In this document: positions 1-12,268 of the stretch, piece by piece
Position numbering within the stretch: the stretch's first letter is position 1
How the letters are laid out: every line of letters begins with the position of its first letter
Assembly (NCBI RefSeq): GCF_035582795.1
Contig: NC_134367.1
Span: 54,591,562 to 54,655,561, forward strand
Source of the DNA: Mycteria americana
Lineage: Eukaryota > Chordata > Aves > Ciconiiformes > Ciconiidae
DNA: 64,000 nt
Direction: 5' to 3'
Translations under genes and position numbers: made by a program
The notes under the pieces: model-generated
What the model was told of the DNA's origin: nothing
The model's input: only the letters and a program-made list of their open reading frames with translations
The model's database searches: none

Positions 1-1086
1 AACACCAAAGCTCTACGGCAAAACAGCCCCAACCTCTGTTTCCTGGCTACTACCAATACCAGTCTCAGACACCAACTTAAAGGACTGTTACAATAGGAGG
101 CAATTTAAAAAAAAAATCAAATCTCTTCACTAATCTGACCAACGAGTTTATTCTTCCAGTACAAAAAAGGAAAAACAAATGCAAAGTCAAGAAAAAAATG
201 AAAAGTTCTTGCTGCTGTGGCCAAAGAACCACAAACAAGTTGCTGCAAATATCTGAAACTAAACACAAGCTTTATGTACTTTTTGACGTGACTGACAATG
301 CAGATCACAAGTCACTGTGTCTTCATCAGGCAAGTGTGCAAACTTAGAAGGCCTCCAAGCAACTCAAATTTCACTATTATTAAACACCTACGCATGCAAC
401 TTCTGTGTTTTGCTGGAGGAGAGGTCGGGGGAAGCCAAACCTCCACTCTGATCCATGTTCGTTTGGGGTGGAGGGGCAGAGTCCCCTGCCCCCTCCGCAC
501 AGCAGATCTTGTATGAAAGCCAGAGGAAGGGGAAGGCCTCGGCGCAAGAATCACCAGGTGCCGAAGCTACACATGGCCTAGACTTTTTTTGCAGGGGAGG
601 AGCCAGACTCGGCAGCGACTCCAACGCCTCTATGCTTAGCGGATGAAGGGGAGTGTCTCAACTTTTCTTCTTTTTTGGGGGGGTTAGTGGGGGGGGAACA
701 CACACACAATAGACACAGCATTCACCGCCGGGCCCGGCAGCCGCTCCGCGGCAGGCCAGGCAGCTCCCCGACCCGCACCTCGTCTGGCTCCAACCCCCCC
801 ACCCCACCACCAGCCACGCCGCCCCTTCCCCCTCGCCCGGCGGCCCCCGGGGCTCAGCCCCGCGGCGGGGCGCGAGTGCGCAGGGCCGATGGCGGGAGCG
901 GGGCGCGGGGGCGCAGGTGGAGGCGGCGGGGACCCCCGGCCGGGGTCTCCATGCAGCCGAAAGGGTCTCGTTCCGCGGGGGAGTGGGCGCCCATAATGGC
1001 GGGGGACGGGGGCAGGCCGCCCTAGGCGGCCGTTAGCGGGGCTCCCCCCACTCACATACACGCACTCCCGCGCCGACCCCGCTCAC
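1..1086 (-). other. HDAC2: HDAC2 intron 1 (5' part, incomplete)
   Basis: This is the sequence downstream (minus strand) of the HDAC2 exon 1 donor. The donor reads G|GTGAGC on the minus strand, with the intron starting at 1086. I looked for the next HDAC2 exon, which should encode the start of the deacetylase domain, and saw nothing like it, so the intron continues beyond the left edge. The right-hand third is CpG-rich and belongs to the promoter island. The part left of about 650 is ordinary AT-rich DNA. A G7/G8 pair at 677-696 separates the two. Confidence 0.8.
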
Positions 1087-1138
1087 CGTCATAATAGTAG
1101 CAGACTTTCTTCTTGCCGCCGCCCTGACTGTACGCCAT
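1087..1138 (-). CDS. HDAC2: HDAC2 coding exon 1 (N-terminus of histone deacetylase 2)
   Basis: Read on the minus strand from the ATG at 1138-1136, the exon encodes MAYSQGGGKKKVCYYYD (17 residues) plus the first base of a Gly codon, then a consensus donor (GTGAGC). This is the N-terminus of the class I histone deacetylase HDAC2. The Lys triplet and the Tyr-rich VCYYYD that leads into the deacetylase fold distinguish it from HDAC1, whose N-terminus differs. HDAC2 is a Zn-dependent nuclear enzyme that removes acetyl groups from histone lysines within Sin3, NuRD and CoREST complexes. The catalytic residues lie in later exons outside the window. The exon is in phase 1 and sits in a CpG island, as expected for a housekeeping gene. 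The assignment rests on a short peptide but is supported by exact fit, splice site, island and the HS3ST5 neighbour. Confidence 0.93.
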
Positions 1139-1589
1139 AGGGCCGCCGCGCCGGGGCCGAGCCGGGGCCGGGGGGAGGGAGCGGGAGGCCGAGGCGAGCG
1201 CCGAGCCGGCACGGAGGGAGGGAGGGGGCGGGAGAAGGCAGACGCGGGAGAGCGGGAACTCGCGACGCCGGGGCACGGGCAGCGCGAGCGGGCCCGACCA
1301 TCGGCAGCGGGAGGGGGGAGCAAGCGGGACGCGCCCAATCTGCCGCCGCCGGGGGAGGCGAGGGAGAGAAGGAGGCGGAGAGGACGCACGCGGGCGAGCG
1401 CGGGCTCTCGCCTGGTTGTCCCTGCTCTTGCCGCTTAGTCACACGCACAGTCAGGGAAGGAGCCAGCGGGGAGTCCTCATAAGCGAATGCTTGGAGGAAG
1501 CTCTTTCCTCGTTCACCCCCACGCCGCGCAGTGGTACGGTCCTCCGGCGGGCGACGAGCTCTGTCCCCGCCCCTCAGCGGAGCCCTCTT

Positions 1590-1599
1590 GCGCATGCGC
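1590..1599. promoter_or_regulatory. NRF1-type palindrome GCGCATGCGC
   Basis: This exact 10-bp palindrome matches the core consensus of nuclear respiratory factor 1 sites, which are common in vertebrate CpG-island and bidirectional promoters. It lies between the HDAC2 start codon (minus) and a possible plus-strand start at 1642, so it could serve both directions. Binding is inferred from the motif only. Confidence 0.6.
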
Positions 1600-1641
1600 G
1601 GAGGGGCCGCCCCCTCCAGCCGGGTGCGGGACCGGCACGGC

Positions 1642-1671
1642 ATGGCGGCTGCGGGACAGGGGCGTCCCTCG
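1642..1671 (+). other. Candidate first exon of a divergent transcript (plus strand)
   Basis: Fifty bases beyond the NRF1-type site, an ATG in good Kozak context (G at -3, G at +4) opens ten codons, MAAAGQGRPS. They are followed directly by a donor-like CG|GTAGGG (intron would start at 1672). The arrangement looks like a short first coding exon, but GC-rich islands produce such patterns by chance. No downstream exon was recognised. A non-coding divergent RNA is equally possible, since CpG-island promoters are often transcribed both ways. Confidence 0.25.
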
Positions 1672-1951
1672 GTAGGGGCCGTGGTGGGGAGCAGGAAACC
1701 CCGACTTCACCGGCCGGCCCCCGTGCCCGGAAAGCAGTGGGCCCTTCCCCTGCTCAGCGCGGGAGTAAGTTACGGCGACTCCCCTCAGCCTCCCCCTTGG
1801 GACCGGCCGGGGCCGCCCCGCCCGTGACCGGGGAGCGCTTCCCGCCGCCTTTGGGCTGGTACCTCACCGTCGGCCCGTCTCCCCGCGACAGGAGTACGGG
1901 GCAGGTGCAGATGCTCGATAGGCCGGTGTGGTGGGGGTGGTATTTCGTGTG

Positions 1952-1965
1952 CCCCCCCCCCCCCC
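1952..1965 (+). repeat. Poly-C run (C14)
   Basis: An uninterrupted run of 14 C at the outer edge of the CpG island. Its length is likely to vary and to be error-prone in sequencing. T-rich stretches (2023-2041 and 2069-2080) follow it. Confidence 0.9.
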
Positions 1966-2099
1966 AAGTGAGAAGTCACGCAGTCTGTTGTTTTCCACAG
2001 CAAAAAGGGTTTCTGTTGGAGTTTTTTTGTTTGTTTTTTTCAGTACTGGAGTTACGTACTAGTTTGGGTTTTTTTTTTTCCTCCTTCTGTTAACTATTA

Positions 2100-4908
2100 A
2101 TAAAGGCCTGAAGGTTTACGGAAGAGCTGCCATTTTACCCTTAAACAAGAGCTCAGCAGCTCCCCGCTCACCCGTCCACTGTGTACCTGAGGCAACCGGT
2201 GGCTGCAGCCAGGCTCCATGCTGGTGCAGAGCTAGGAGCACTCCTGACAGTACGTGGGCCCTGTTGACACTGTTGCTGCTCAGTATCCCTATTCTAGAAG
2301 TTCAAAGCATACTTCACAGTATGCATAGCAATTACTTCTTCCAAAATGAAGGCATGCTATGCAAGATGAAAGTAGTTGGGGTTTTATACAAAGGGCTTGA
2401 CATCTGAAATGAGTTTCACTTTAAGGTCTACCAGCAGTTTTCTCTGCCTGCCTCAGTTCAGCTACAAACACAGGAGGAGGAAATACAAAGTTAGCATGAT
2501 CACATTTGTACTTACCCAGTAACTACAGCTTTCTTGTATTTGAATTTATATAGGGGTTCACACTCATTTGAATTTGAGGTCTGATATATCTGAGTCTGGG
2601 CATGTGTATCAGTTACACAAAAGATTACTGTTTCTTCAGCTGACACGAAAATCTAGTATTTAGGGACTTGCACTCATTGTAGAAGTCTTGACCAAGGTTT
2701 CTTGATTTATTGGAGACTCTAGAAGTACCTAGAAACCCTGATTGTTGCCACATGTACCTTTGTATTATATTATATAAATGCCTACTTGTTACCAATGTCA
2801 CTCATCAAAACCAGTATATGCCCAAACACAGGTTAGATCTTTGTTCCCAGAACTAGGCTATTTTCACTCCTAGAGATACCTAATAGGAAGTTGGGTCCTT
2901 GTAGCTGATAAAAATTGTCTTTGTATTGTTAGAGAGAACCAACTGTAAGATACATTTATGTTAACCACATATATACACACAACACCCTGAGGATAAACCT
3001 AGGACATGCTGAAATAAAAATGGGTTCTGGATTTTTTTTCCTCTCTTCATGTTGTAACAAGGAGGATGCTATTTTGTCATGTAGCCAGGTGGTGTAGCAT
3101 ATTTAAGAAGCATTTGCCATATTCCATTTGGAAATTTTTCTTAGAAATAATGAACAAAATTGATTTCTACAGCTTATCATACAGCTGATAATGTGCTTCT
3201 TGCTGCAAACTGCAGGAAAATACCTGCATGACATTATAAGCTATAACAGGCATGATATTATTCACTGACCACTAACTTCGTTTTAGTCTCAGCCTGCTTA
3301 ATGCTGTTGCTGCTTGACCAGAGTTAGACTGGACTCCAAAAGCTCCATACATTGGTTACCTAATACAAAATAATGTATTATACACTTCTTTGACCGTTGA
3401 AATTCAATGCATTTGTGAAGTTACTCAGTGTTTAGTAGTTGCCTGATAAACATTTGTATCTAAACAATAGAACAAGTCAGCTGGCTCAATATGAGGAATA
3501 CTTTTACTTGCAATGTGAAGGGAATTCAGTACAAGCAGTGATGTATTGTCAAAGTTCTTAGGGACTTTATCTGAAGAAAAAAGTTCATAATTACATGAAT
3601 AAATTACACAATTAATTTCAGATGGGTACTCAACCTCATATAGAAATAGTTTATTTTGGTTTAAATGAAACTCAAGTGACATTAGCTAAATCAAGAGAAG
3701 TTGCTTTACTTTCAGGGTAGAAATGACTATACGTGTTCTTCTAACACCTGAATTTATGTAAGCGTAGTTCTCATTTAGAGAAGCTCCTAGAATAGTAACT
3801 CATACTTGAATCAAGCAAGTGCAAACAAACATACAAAGTTATCCTTTAGCCCGAGAGATAATGCATTCACTGAATTTGCAATAATCCAGTATTACAGTAA
3901 GGACACTATTAGATTAACAGGTCAGTAAAGCTTAAATATCAAGTTTCAAAGGTGTGTATATAAGGTCAATTTCCTAGCCCAGTCTCACTTCTAGAAATGC
4001 AAGTTCTGCAGATACATTCAAACCTACTTGTGAAGGGAACAGCGTGGCAGCCATGTTACACAAAAGCTAATGATATGGAAGAAACTCTGGAGCAGTCACT
4101 CCCCACGGTAAGCACACGTGAACATCAGCTGTTTGAGTCCCAGGCCGGTTCTGAGACAGAAAAGAGTATATAAACAAAGCGTTAGTGGGAAAGGTGACTA
4201 TTCCATTTTAATATGTAGCTACATACATACATGATTTTACAACATAATAGAGAGATTTTTATACCTTCCTGTAATTGCTTGTTACTGTTACTGGATGACT
4301 TTTAGCTTTATTTCACGCTTTCTCTGCGTCGTTATACTAGCATTAGCTTGTTCTTTCACACAGTATTTATGTTGTACCTTAGATAGTGTTTATTTAGTAA
4401 GTGACATAAAAAAAGGAGCAATAAGAAGCTTTTAAACAGAAGAATAGCTTTCAGCTTCAGCATTTACAGCCAGCATTGCAATAGGAAGTATTACTATTTC
4501 TTACATGTCTCTCCTAAAGCACGTCTACTATGAAAGCTCAGTGAGTGCTTATGCAAACAGTGAATGAGAAATCTCTATAGGTAAAAGTTTAAGCCTTCAT
4601 TTTTCTTATCAAGAAGTGATCAAGGCAGCATTCTCAAATCCACAGTGCCCCCCTAGTAAAAGCCAAGCAGACTATTTTAAAACAGAGGGCTTAAATGAAG
4701 GTTCTATAGCCCCTATTTTTTTCCTCCTAGCAGCTGCTATAGAGAAGTGGCATTACTCATATACCACAGAAATCATGACCACATCACCTTCTTTCTCTCT
4801 CTTTGCATAATCTAGAATCAGAACAATACAGCTAGAAAACTTGCCATCACCTAGCTCATTACTTACCCAAACTGTGCAACCCCATGCACGCTCATACATA
4901 CAGCCACC
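2100..4908. other. Intergenic DNA, no gene recognised
   Basis: AT-rich DNA upstream of the HDAC2 promoter. Open frames are short and have no recognisable protein similarity, and I saw no well-preserved repeat. The 85-codon minus-strand frame at 3425-3682 looks like chance. Confidence 0.6.
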
Positions 4909-5420
4909 TGTCCTGGTTTCGGCTGGGATAGAGTTGATTTCCTTCCTAGTAGCTGGTATAGTGCTGTGTTTTGGGTTTTAGTATGAGAATAATATTGATA
5001 ACACGCTGATGTTTTGGCTGTTGCTAAGCAGTATTTACACTGGTCAAGGACTTTTTTTTCAGCTCCCCATGCTCTGCCAGGTGCCCAAGAAGCTGGGAGG
5101 GGGCACAGCCAGGATTGTTGATCCACACTGACCAAATTGCTATTCCATACCATATGACGTCATGCTCAGTATATAAAGCTGGGGAAGCAGAAGGAAGGGG
5201 GTACATTCGGAGTGATGGTGTTTGTCTTCCCAAGTAACCATTACACGTGAGGGAGCCCTGCTTTCCTGGAGATGGCTGAACACCTGCCTGCCCATGGGAA
5301 GTAGGGAATTAATTCCTTGCTTCGCTTTGCTCGTGCGGCTTTTGCATTCCCTATTAAACTGTCCTTATCTCAACCCACGAGTGTTCTCACTTTTACTCTT
5401 CCGATTCTCTTCCCTTATAC
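4909..5420 (+). mobile_element. Solo LTR of an avian ERVL-like endogenous retrovirus (3' end decayed)
   Basis: The block begins TGTCCTGGTTTCGGCTGGGA, the conserved start of an LTR family I recognise from many bird genomes. Further landmarks are the GTAGCTGGTATAGTGCTGTG segment, a TATA box (GTATATAAAG, about 5168-5177), and an R-region-like stretch ending in TATTAAAC near 5354 as a weak poly(A) signal. The usual closing segment ending in ACA is not evident past about 5420, so the 3' end is either truncated or diverged. No internal gag, pol or env sequence adjoins it, so it is a solo LTR. The open frames here (for example at 4863-5153 minus and 5222-5572 plus) are not genes. Confidence 0.8.
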
Positions 5421-8400
5421 CAGTACAACCCCCATATCCATCTTTAACCCTAGCCATATTCAGGCTCATTCTCCTCCCCCCCTGCCTTTTTTTATCTGTG
5501 AAAAGTAAGTATTTTCAGGTGTTACCTATTAGCAGCATTCACATCCACAAACTTGTAATCATATGTACATAAATATAAGGAGAAAGTCACAGACAATACT
5601 ATTGACTTGTCCCATTGTCCAGTAATGCTAACAATCTCTTGACAGCACAGAAGACAGTTATCATGGAAAAAGTAGTTTTCTCAAGACATTCATAGACTTT
5701 ACAAGAGTTCTAGAAAGCGTAAGAGTAAACAGGGCTTTGGGGCTGCTTTCCTGAGAAGGAAACACAAGTTTCATTATGCAGATACCTTGCTAATGAAATC
5801 ACTTTATGCACTGTGTCAAAGTCATTAAAGAACAAATAGATAAAGAGAACTAAATAGAAAACTAACTGTGAGATTCAGGTTTTCTCCCTTGGTTATTTGT
5901 GCAATAAGCACTGGCAATATTGCTATCTACTAATTGCTTTTGAATTTCAAGAGGGTAGACTGCTGAATATTCTTCCTTAATCTTTGCTGGATAATGCTAA
6001 GACTCATAGTAGTTTTGTATTAATGCTATGGAATAGTCATTACTGTCAGTCTGAGAGCTAAGGGAACTTGCCCTGCTCTTGGATGCTCATGTCAGTAGTA
6101 AAACATGGCAATGATTTCAGTTTAAGTGGTAGGCCAGTATATTCTCTTACATGCCTATCATTTCTCTGTGTAGTGTCTTCATCTCTATGTGATGTGTGTA
6201 AACATAATACATCAGTAGTATGTTCTGCCTGGGGCAGCTATACCCGCCCATTGAATCTCTTCTGTAATTGCCTAAAACTGGTTCCTTGTTCAGTTGTGTG
6301 TCTAGCAGTCTGATAGCCAGGAAAATTCTGTCTTCAGTGCACAGCACATAAACACAGATGCAGTGTTTATGCAGAGCAGCATGATATAATGCAATAGCTC
6401 TAATGCTTGTCTTTCTCTTTAAAAAAAGTGGCTACATAATGTTTTTAAAGCACATAATAATCAATATTCAATTATATTCTTTTAAAAACTTTTTAAAAAG
6501 TTGGTAGGAGTAGGAAGGTGGATCAGAAGAAATATGCAATGCTAGGTATAGTATAATGAGAGTGATGTAATTCACCTTTTCTATTTGTATTGAAAACTTT
6601 GACAGTCCTAGAGAAAATGGTATACATTCACCTCTATAAGAACTTAGATGGCGATCATTTGCTTTTACAGTTAAAATAGTTTCTTGGTGTCTGCTAGAGT
6701 GCCCGGTATATGCAATCTTCCAATGTTCTTTGTTTACAAAGAGAGATCAGTTTAAATTATGCTAACTTTCAGTGAGATGACTGAATTATATTCCCTGTAT
6801 CTGGTAATGCCTGAAGAAAGATAGACATCTTTTAAAAAGAAAATCTGACAGATAGTTATGACATTAAAAAAGTATAAATTAAAAAAGTAACCATCCATCA
6901 CAACATATTTCCCAGAGCCACAGACCTCCATATCAAGCACAGTACTTGTGACTTACTGATGTCTGCTTTACTTTGCTTTATCCTATCTACTTCTGAGCTA
7001 AATACCGAAGTTGGGTGGAAGGTAAACTTGTGTAAAGTAGCAGACAGGTCTTCTCAACCTATAAATGATCTTTTCATAGTTCTGTATGCTTACAAATTGC
7101 TAGGGTTAAATTTTCTTAGCAGCAGTCTAATTTACAGGAACTGGTATGGACAAAACACAGGTAATTTTTTGTTTTCAGTAAGTAGTGGGAAACTTGTGCC
7201 CTTATAGTGGGCAACAGTCTGCTGGTAGAAAGTCCGCAGATGAGGAGCGTATCAGGCCATGGGAGAGCAGTGTGCAGAGTACTACTGTTCTCCAGCAACT
7301 CCTGAAGAGCGAGTCCTGAGCTGCTATAACCTATAAATCACTTCCTTATTTCTTCTCTGTCTCAGGGGCTGAACAGGTCACAGCTGATAAGACATTCTGG
7401 TCCCTGCATGATTCACTCTCTGTCCTGATTCCTTGATTAACTCTTGATATCTCAAGCAAACGAAAACCAGTGAGCCACTGGCCATCTATGCAAACACCCT
7501 GCCAGTACTAGTTTTTGCATATCAGGTGTACCATATGAAATGTTATGAAAATAAAGCTGTATCTGCATAAGGAAAGTGCACCAATTTAACTTAAATAAAA
7601 TTTAAAACCGATTTAAACTGTAGTGAGGCACTGTATGAACACTATTTCAATTTGACAGTGGCAGGTTAGCTTCAATTTAAACTGATTCTAATCTTCGGAG
7701 ACTAATCTGATATAAAGCAGCATCCACATAGTCATTTGTATCAATTAGAAAACAATTTAAGGTAAACGGGCAAACTTCTCATATAACTGGCGCCTATCAG
7801 TTTGAATTTCCTATCTGATTCAGTCTTAGCAATGAATAAATTGCCAATGAATAAAAAGAGAGAAAATAAATGGAATTCTGGAGTCTGTAGACAGTTTGCT
7901 GCTCAGAGGACAAGACTGCTCACTACTCAGTTAGCCATACCAGTGCAAGGTTAAAAAACAAAAAGGGTGACCTGAGGATGAATGCATCTGAGGAGACGTG
8001 CAGTTGTCAGCATGCAGATGAGATCCTTGGCAATTCTCTTTGGCTTTATTTCCGCTGTGCAGGAATTACCAGCAGGCTGTGGATCAGCAGTCTCATTATT
8101 GCAAAGTCATGAATGTTCCTTCTCTCCTCATCTGTTCTTAGTGTAGATATATCACAGGTGCAATGTACCACAGCATTTCTTTGCAGCATGGCAAACCTGA
8201 GTGTCAAAGAATGGAAGCAAAGGTGAAAAAAAGCATTTTTACAAAATGGGTCCCAAAGAAAGATTTTCTTGTTACTTCTCATAAATCTAGTCAAAAAAGG
8301 TGGTCATTTAGAAGTTTTTAAACAACTCTGATTTTTTTCAGGAACCCCAATGGGGAAAAAAATCATTATCGCTCCCAAATACCAAAATACCCATTCTACC

Positions 8401-11400
8401 TCACTGACCCAGCTTAATATTACATTCTAGAAACCATATTAATTTCACATTTTAGGACCTGTGATTTATTGGTAGCTGTCTGTAATAATGTATCATATTG
8501 TACCGAGATGAAAATACTGCACTGTATATACTGTGCGTATATTGCCACTTTACTAGCAACACTGCCTTTAGAAAAGGAAGCAAGTTCTTCCCTACCCCTT
8601 TCTGCCATCATTTTGCCTGGAGCCACTGATGTTGGTGTGCTGGCTATACACTCACTTCTCTGCCAAGATTCCTGTTTCCTCACCTCACCCCACTTGATAA
8701 GCAGATTTCTTCAGGAATATCACATTCATGCAGGTGGTGGCTGGGAGATCAAAGCATTTGAAGGGCAGGCTGAAGCATGTTTCTTGGCACTGAAGTGATC
8801 AAGGACCAAACTAAACCAGAGTTTTTAGGTTCTTACAGAAGGAAAAAAAAAGAGAGAAGGTCCCTGTTACATTTTTATTCCCTGTTAAATTGTCCATGCT
8901 ATTTTATTTGCTTTTTAATCAGGTTTAGCCCATGATATATTAAATATGAGGGTTAAATAACAGACATCTTAGAAGGCTGTCTGAGGGCTGGCATGGCTAC
9001 ATCTGTCTTAATGGCCCCTACAGCACTTTCCTGTTTCCAGATTTGGCTGTGCACCCCAACAGCAGGCCAGTTGGACCAAGAAAAGTGTCTCTTTCATGCA
9101 CCATCCTCAACTCCTTAGTCTCTTCCTTGGTTTCTGTGCAGGTCAGTGGGTCCCTTGGCACATCCATCAGAATGCCATTCTGGGTGAAGATCAGACAGGC
9201 AGGGGTGTAGGAAGTGCCGCAGGGTGCTTCACCAGTGAGAAGACTGTGGGGACCAGTGTTCTCCAAAGGGAAGGGCAATAAGGTGAGTCAGATCTGCTGA
9301 GTACTCTTATGGTATTACAGTAGTATGTAGTGTCCATTAGGCTGAAAGCTAAGAAAAAGAGTAATATGAAATGTAATGGCATAAGACAGCATAATAGCAA
9401 GGTTGCCCTCTAAAATGACCGGAAGGAATGACAAGGAAGCAGTCTGCTTTAGCAAGATCATAGCCAAGAAAGAGGCTGTGACTAGATGCATCTTACATAT
9501 ACCCCAGCTCTAAATCTAGCCTGATTCTTTCATATCTCCAAACCCAAGTGGGATCTCTCACTCTTTTCCCAACATCATGAATTCCAGAGTCTCCTGGTAG
9601 CCAGTCACTTCTGTATTTTAGGTTTTCTGTGATATTTCCTGCCTGAAGAGATGAAGCAAGACAAAAAGATGCATTGATCTGATGAGAGATGCAGAGGGAG
9701 AAAGCTGGTTCATGGCCTGAGAATGAATTATTAAATATTAAGTTTTAGCTAGCTTATAGCAAGCTTTTTTTTTCTCCTTTTCTTCAAATGTGATTTACTT
9801 AAGCCTAAATGTCTATGCAAACAGCTGGTTTAGCACCTAAGCTAATTATACCAGCTGAGGGCCTGGACAAGTTACATTCCAAGTAATTCCTAGACTACCT
9901 ACTTTCACTGCAGTTTACTTAAATAGCCAAACCTATTTTGAGAGCACTGAGTACTTATTTCCGCTACTGTATTTATGTCAAAAGTTTTAACAGTTCTAAA
10001 TATATCTTCAGTCTCCCAAGAGACCTAGGTTTTAAAAGCAAAATGTAGCAGAAACCAAAGGCTCTAGTTCTGACTTGAAAAGCAAATAACAGAACTAAAT
10101 CACCTATCTTTTTTTCAACTCAGGTATTTAATACTCTGCCACGGACAATATGAAAACCTGAGGATACTCTGTCATGCATAACCTGATGGCGTAATTCTCC
10201 ACGACTTTGCTTTTTATGGAGTCCAGAATTAAAGCAGGATTTAATACTGTCCATGAAGTGTCCCCTGATTCAGATTTTCAGATGGTAATGATTAAACATC
10301 CTAAGGTATCGATATGCAGCTTTCACAATGTTGTGAACCGTATTACTGAACCATAGGATAAACATACGAAGCTGCATATGCCTACCTTCTATTCCAGGGG
10401 TGGGAAAGAAGTACCTACAGATTTGTTTAGCAAAAAGCTAAGGAAACAAGTGTTTTCAAATTTGCAAGTTAAAAAGAGGAGATAGGGAATTTACCAGTTA
10501 GGAGTTGCAGTTGCTGCATTTTGGACAACTGGCAGATTCTATACATTGTCTAATGTTCAAGGAGTTTCCAAAGACTGATAAAGATGTCAAAACCTGACAT
10601 TTTTCAAGAGAAGAAAAACAAATCAAGTCACATTTCTTGGTGCGTTTTTAGAAGGAAAATACTGGCTTCCTTTGCATCTGAAGACAAGTCCAGTCTCATT
10701 TTAAGCTGTTACTCTAAGCTTTGAAGTGACTTTCTCAGGGGGCTATATTTCACATCAAGTGGATATATATAACTGAAATTTTATCAGTGGGAAGTGTTAG
10801 GTTTTTTAACTATTCTGCTGTTTTTAGCCATGGCGAAGTCTGTTTCAGTGTTCAGTGTGCATTCTGGAGTACAGGAAGAACTCGCTGTACTTCTGTCCCT
10901 GTCGACTCTTGAAGCAGTACAGGCAACTAGCTGAGTCATCTTCCAAAAAAGAGAAAATGCAGTCACCAATTGGATGCTACTAACCAAATTCGATAACTGT
11001 TCCCCCCCAAGTCTGCAGCTGAAAAAGCAGAGAGAAGGAAACCACTGGTAGAGACTATTATAGTTTCTCAGAGTCAGAAGATAGGATGAATATAGATAGG
11101 CCAATAGGTTTCATGAAGATTATCCAGTCCACTAACCTTCTTCTTTCTATTTAGGGAGATTTGGAAAATTATATTTTGTGTTAGAATTTGCCCAAGGAGC
11201 CATGTGAACGAATTCGTTCATTTTTTCAAATCTCTACCTTAGTGCTCTGATGAGTAAAAAGTGGTGGTTGTGATACGGTCTCCACAAGTTACCATAGCAT
11301 CATGAGCAGATAAAATGCTGACACATTTGGACTGCTTTGCTAGATTGCTCCTGGGGTGTGTCCAAGTGAGAGTGCTACGGGCCATAAAACCTTGCTTGTG

Positions 11401-12253
11401 TCCATGCTTTAGCCCCAAGGGATGATATAAAACACTTCATTTATGAGTAGGTAACTTAGTGTACAGGGTATCCTGAGAAAGGAGCTCTATCAATGTGTCT
11501 GGAAAGACTTTCCTCAGCCCTTATTTTACTGTGCATGCACTGTGACCCCTCTATTGGATGCCACCCCCTCATGCAGCTCCTCAGCACCTACTCCAATCTG
11601 AATGCATCAGTATCTTCTAGCAAGTACTCCGATATGATATATGTGGTAGCACATGATGGTGGGAAAGATGAGCAAGGAACAAAAGACTGCAAAAACCTCA
11701 AAGGAGGGAGCAGCGTACTCACACACAAACTACTTAAGCTCATTTCAAGGACCGTGTCACCCTGTCAGGTACCAGTCATAATGTTAGGTCAGCAGCTCTG
11801 ACATAATAAGAATATAATGAAGTCCTTGCTGTAAAGGCTTGGTTCGCCGTCTTTGCTCTTTCTGAAAGTATGTAGTGTAATGACCAACACAATCTCCAGA
11901 TGGTCTTGACTCACTGCTGAGTGAAGAAGCCTGGCTGATAAGTGGGTGGGAGGAGAAGATGGAGGACAGCCGGTGGCATGAGACACAATGTTGCCTGCTG
12001 GCTCTCATGGAGAAGAGCTTGTAGGATTGGACCCTCTGGGGAAAGGGATCTTGCTGCTTACTCCCTGTTGTCATCTTTAGGGTTTCTATGGTCAAGGCCA
12101 TGGCTAGGGAATGTCCCTGCTGCACAAGTTTAGTGCCCCATCCACTGCTTTGTGGCTACGCTAAGTGATTTGCTCTGCTACCAAGCCCAGAGTTTATCCC
12201 TGACATTTTTCCTTCTTTTTCCCTGCTCCCATGCTCGCTCAGAGGCTGCACAC

Positions 12254-12268
12254 ATTGCCCTCTGCTGT
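12254..12268 (-). promoter_or_regulatory. CTCF-like motif
   Basis: On the minus strand this reads ACAGCAGAGGGCAAT. It fits the core CCASYAGRKGGCRSY at 13 of 15 positions, counted by eye. Only occupancy data could show whether it is bound. Confidence 0.35.

Larger units (their letters stand above)
700..1900. promoter_or_regulatory. HDAC2: CpG island and promoter of HDAC2, possibly bidirectional
   Basis: This is a dense GC- and CpG-rich block in otherwise AT-rich DNA, covering HDAC2 exon 1, its 5'UTR (positions above 1138) and upstream DNA. It has no obvious TATA box near the start, as is usual for CpG-island promoters. A GC box (CCCCGCCCC, 1565-1573) and a perfect NRF1-type palindrome (GCGCATGCGC, 1590-1599) lie about 430-460 bases upstream of the HDAC2 ATG. 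ATGGCGG motifs of YY1 type occur near 995 and 1642. The exact transcription start cannot be read from sequence. The edges given are visual estimates of where CpG density falls off. Confidence 0.85.

Noticed and set aside
684..1643. Several 100-184-codon frames in the CpG island on both strands
   Set aside because: GC-rich sequence has few stop codons, so long Pro/Arg/Ala-rich frames arise by chance. Only the HDAC2 N-terminus has real support.
1416..2093. 225-codon plus-strand frame from the island into the C14 run
   Set aside because: It is low-complexity, crosses homopolymers and has no domain; a composition artefact.
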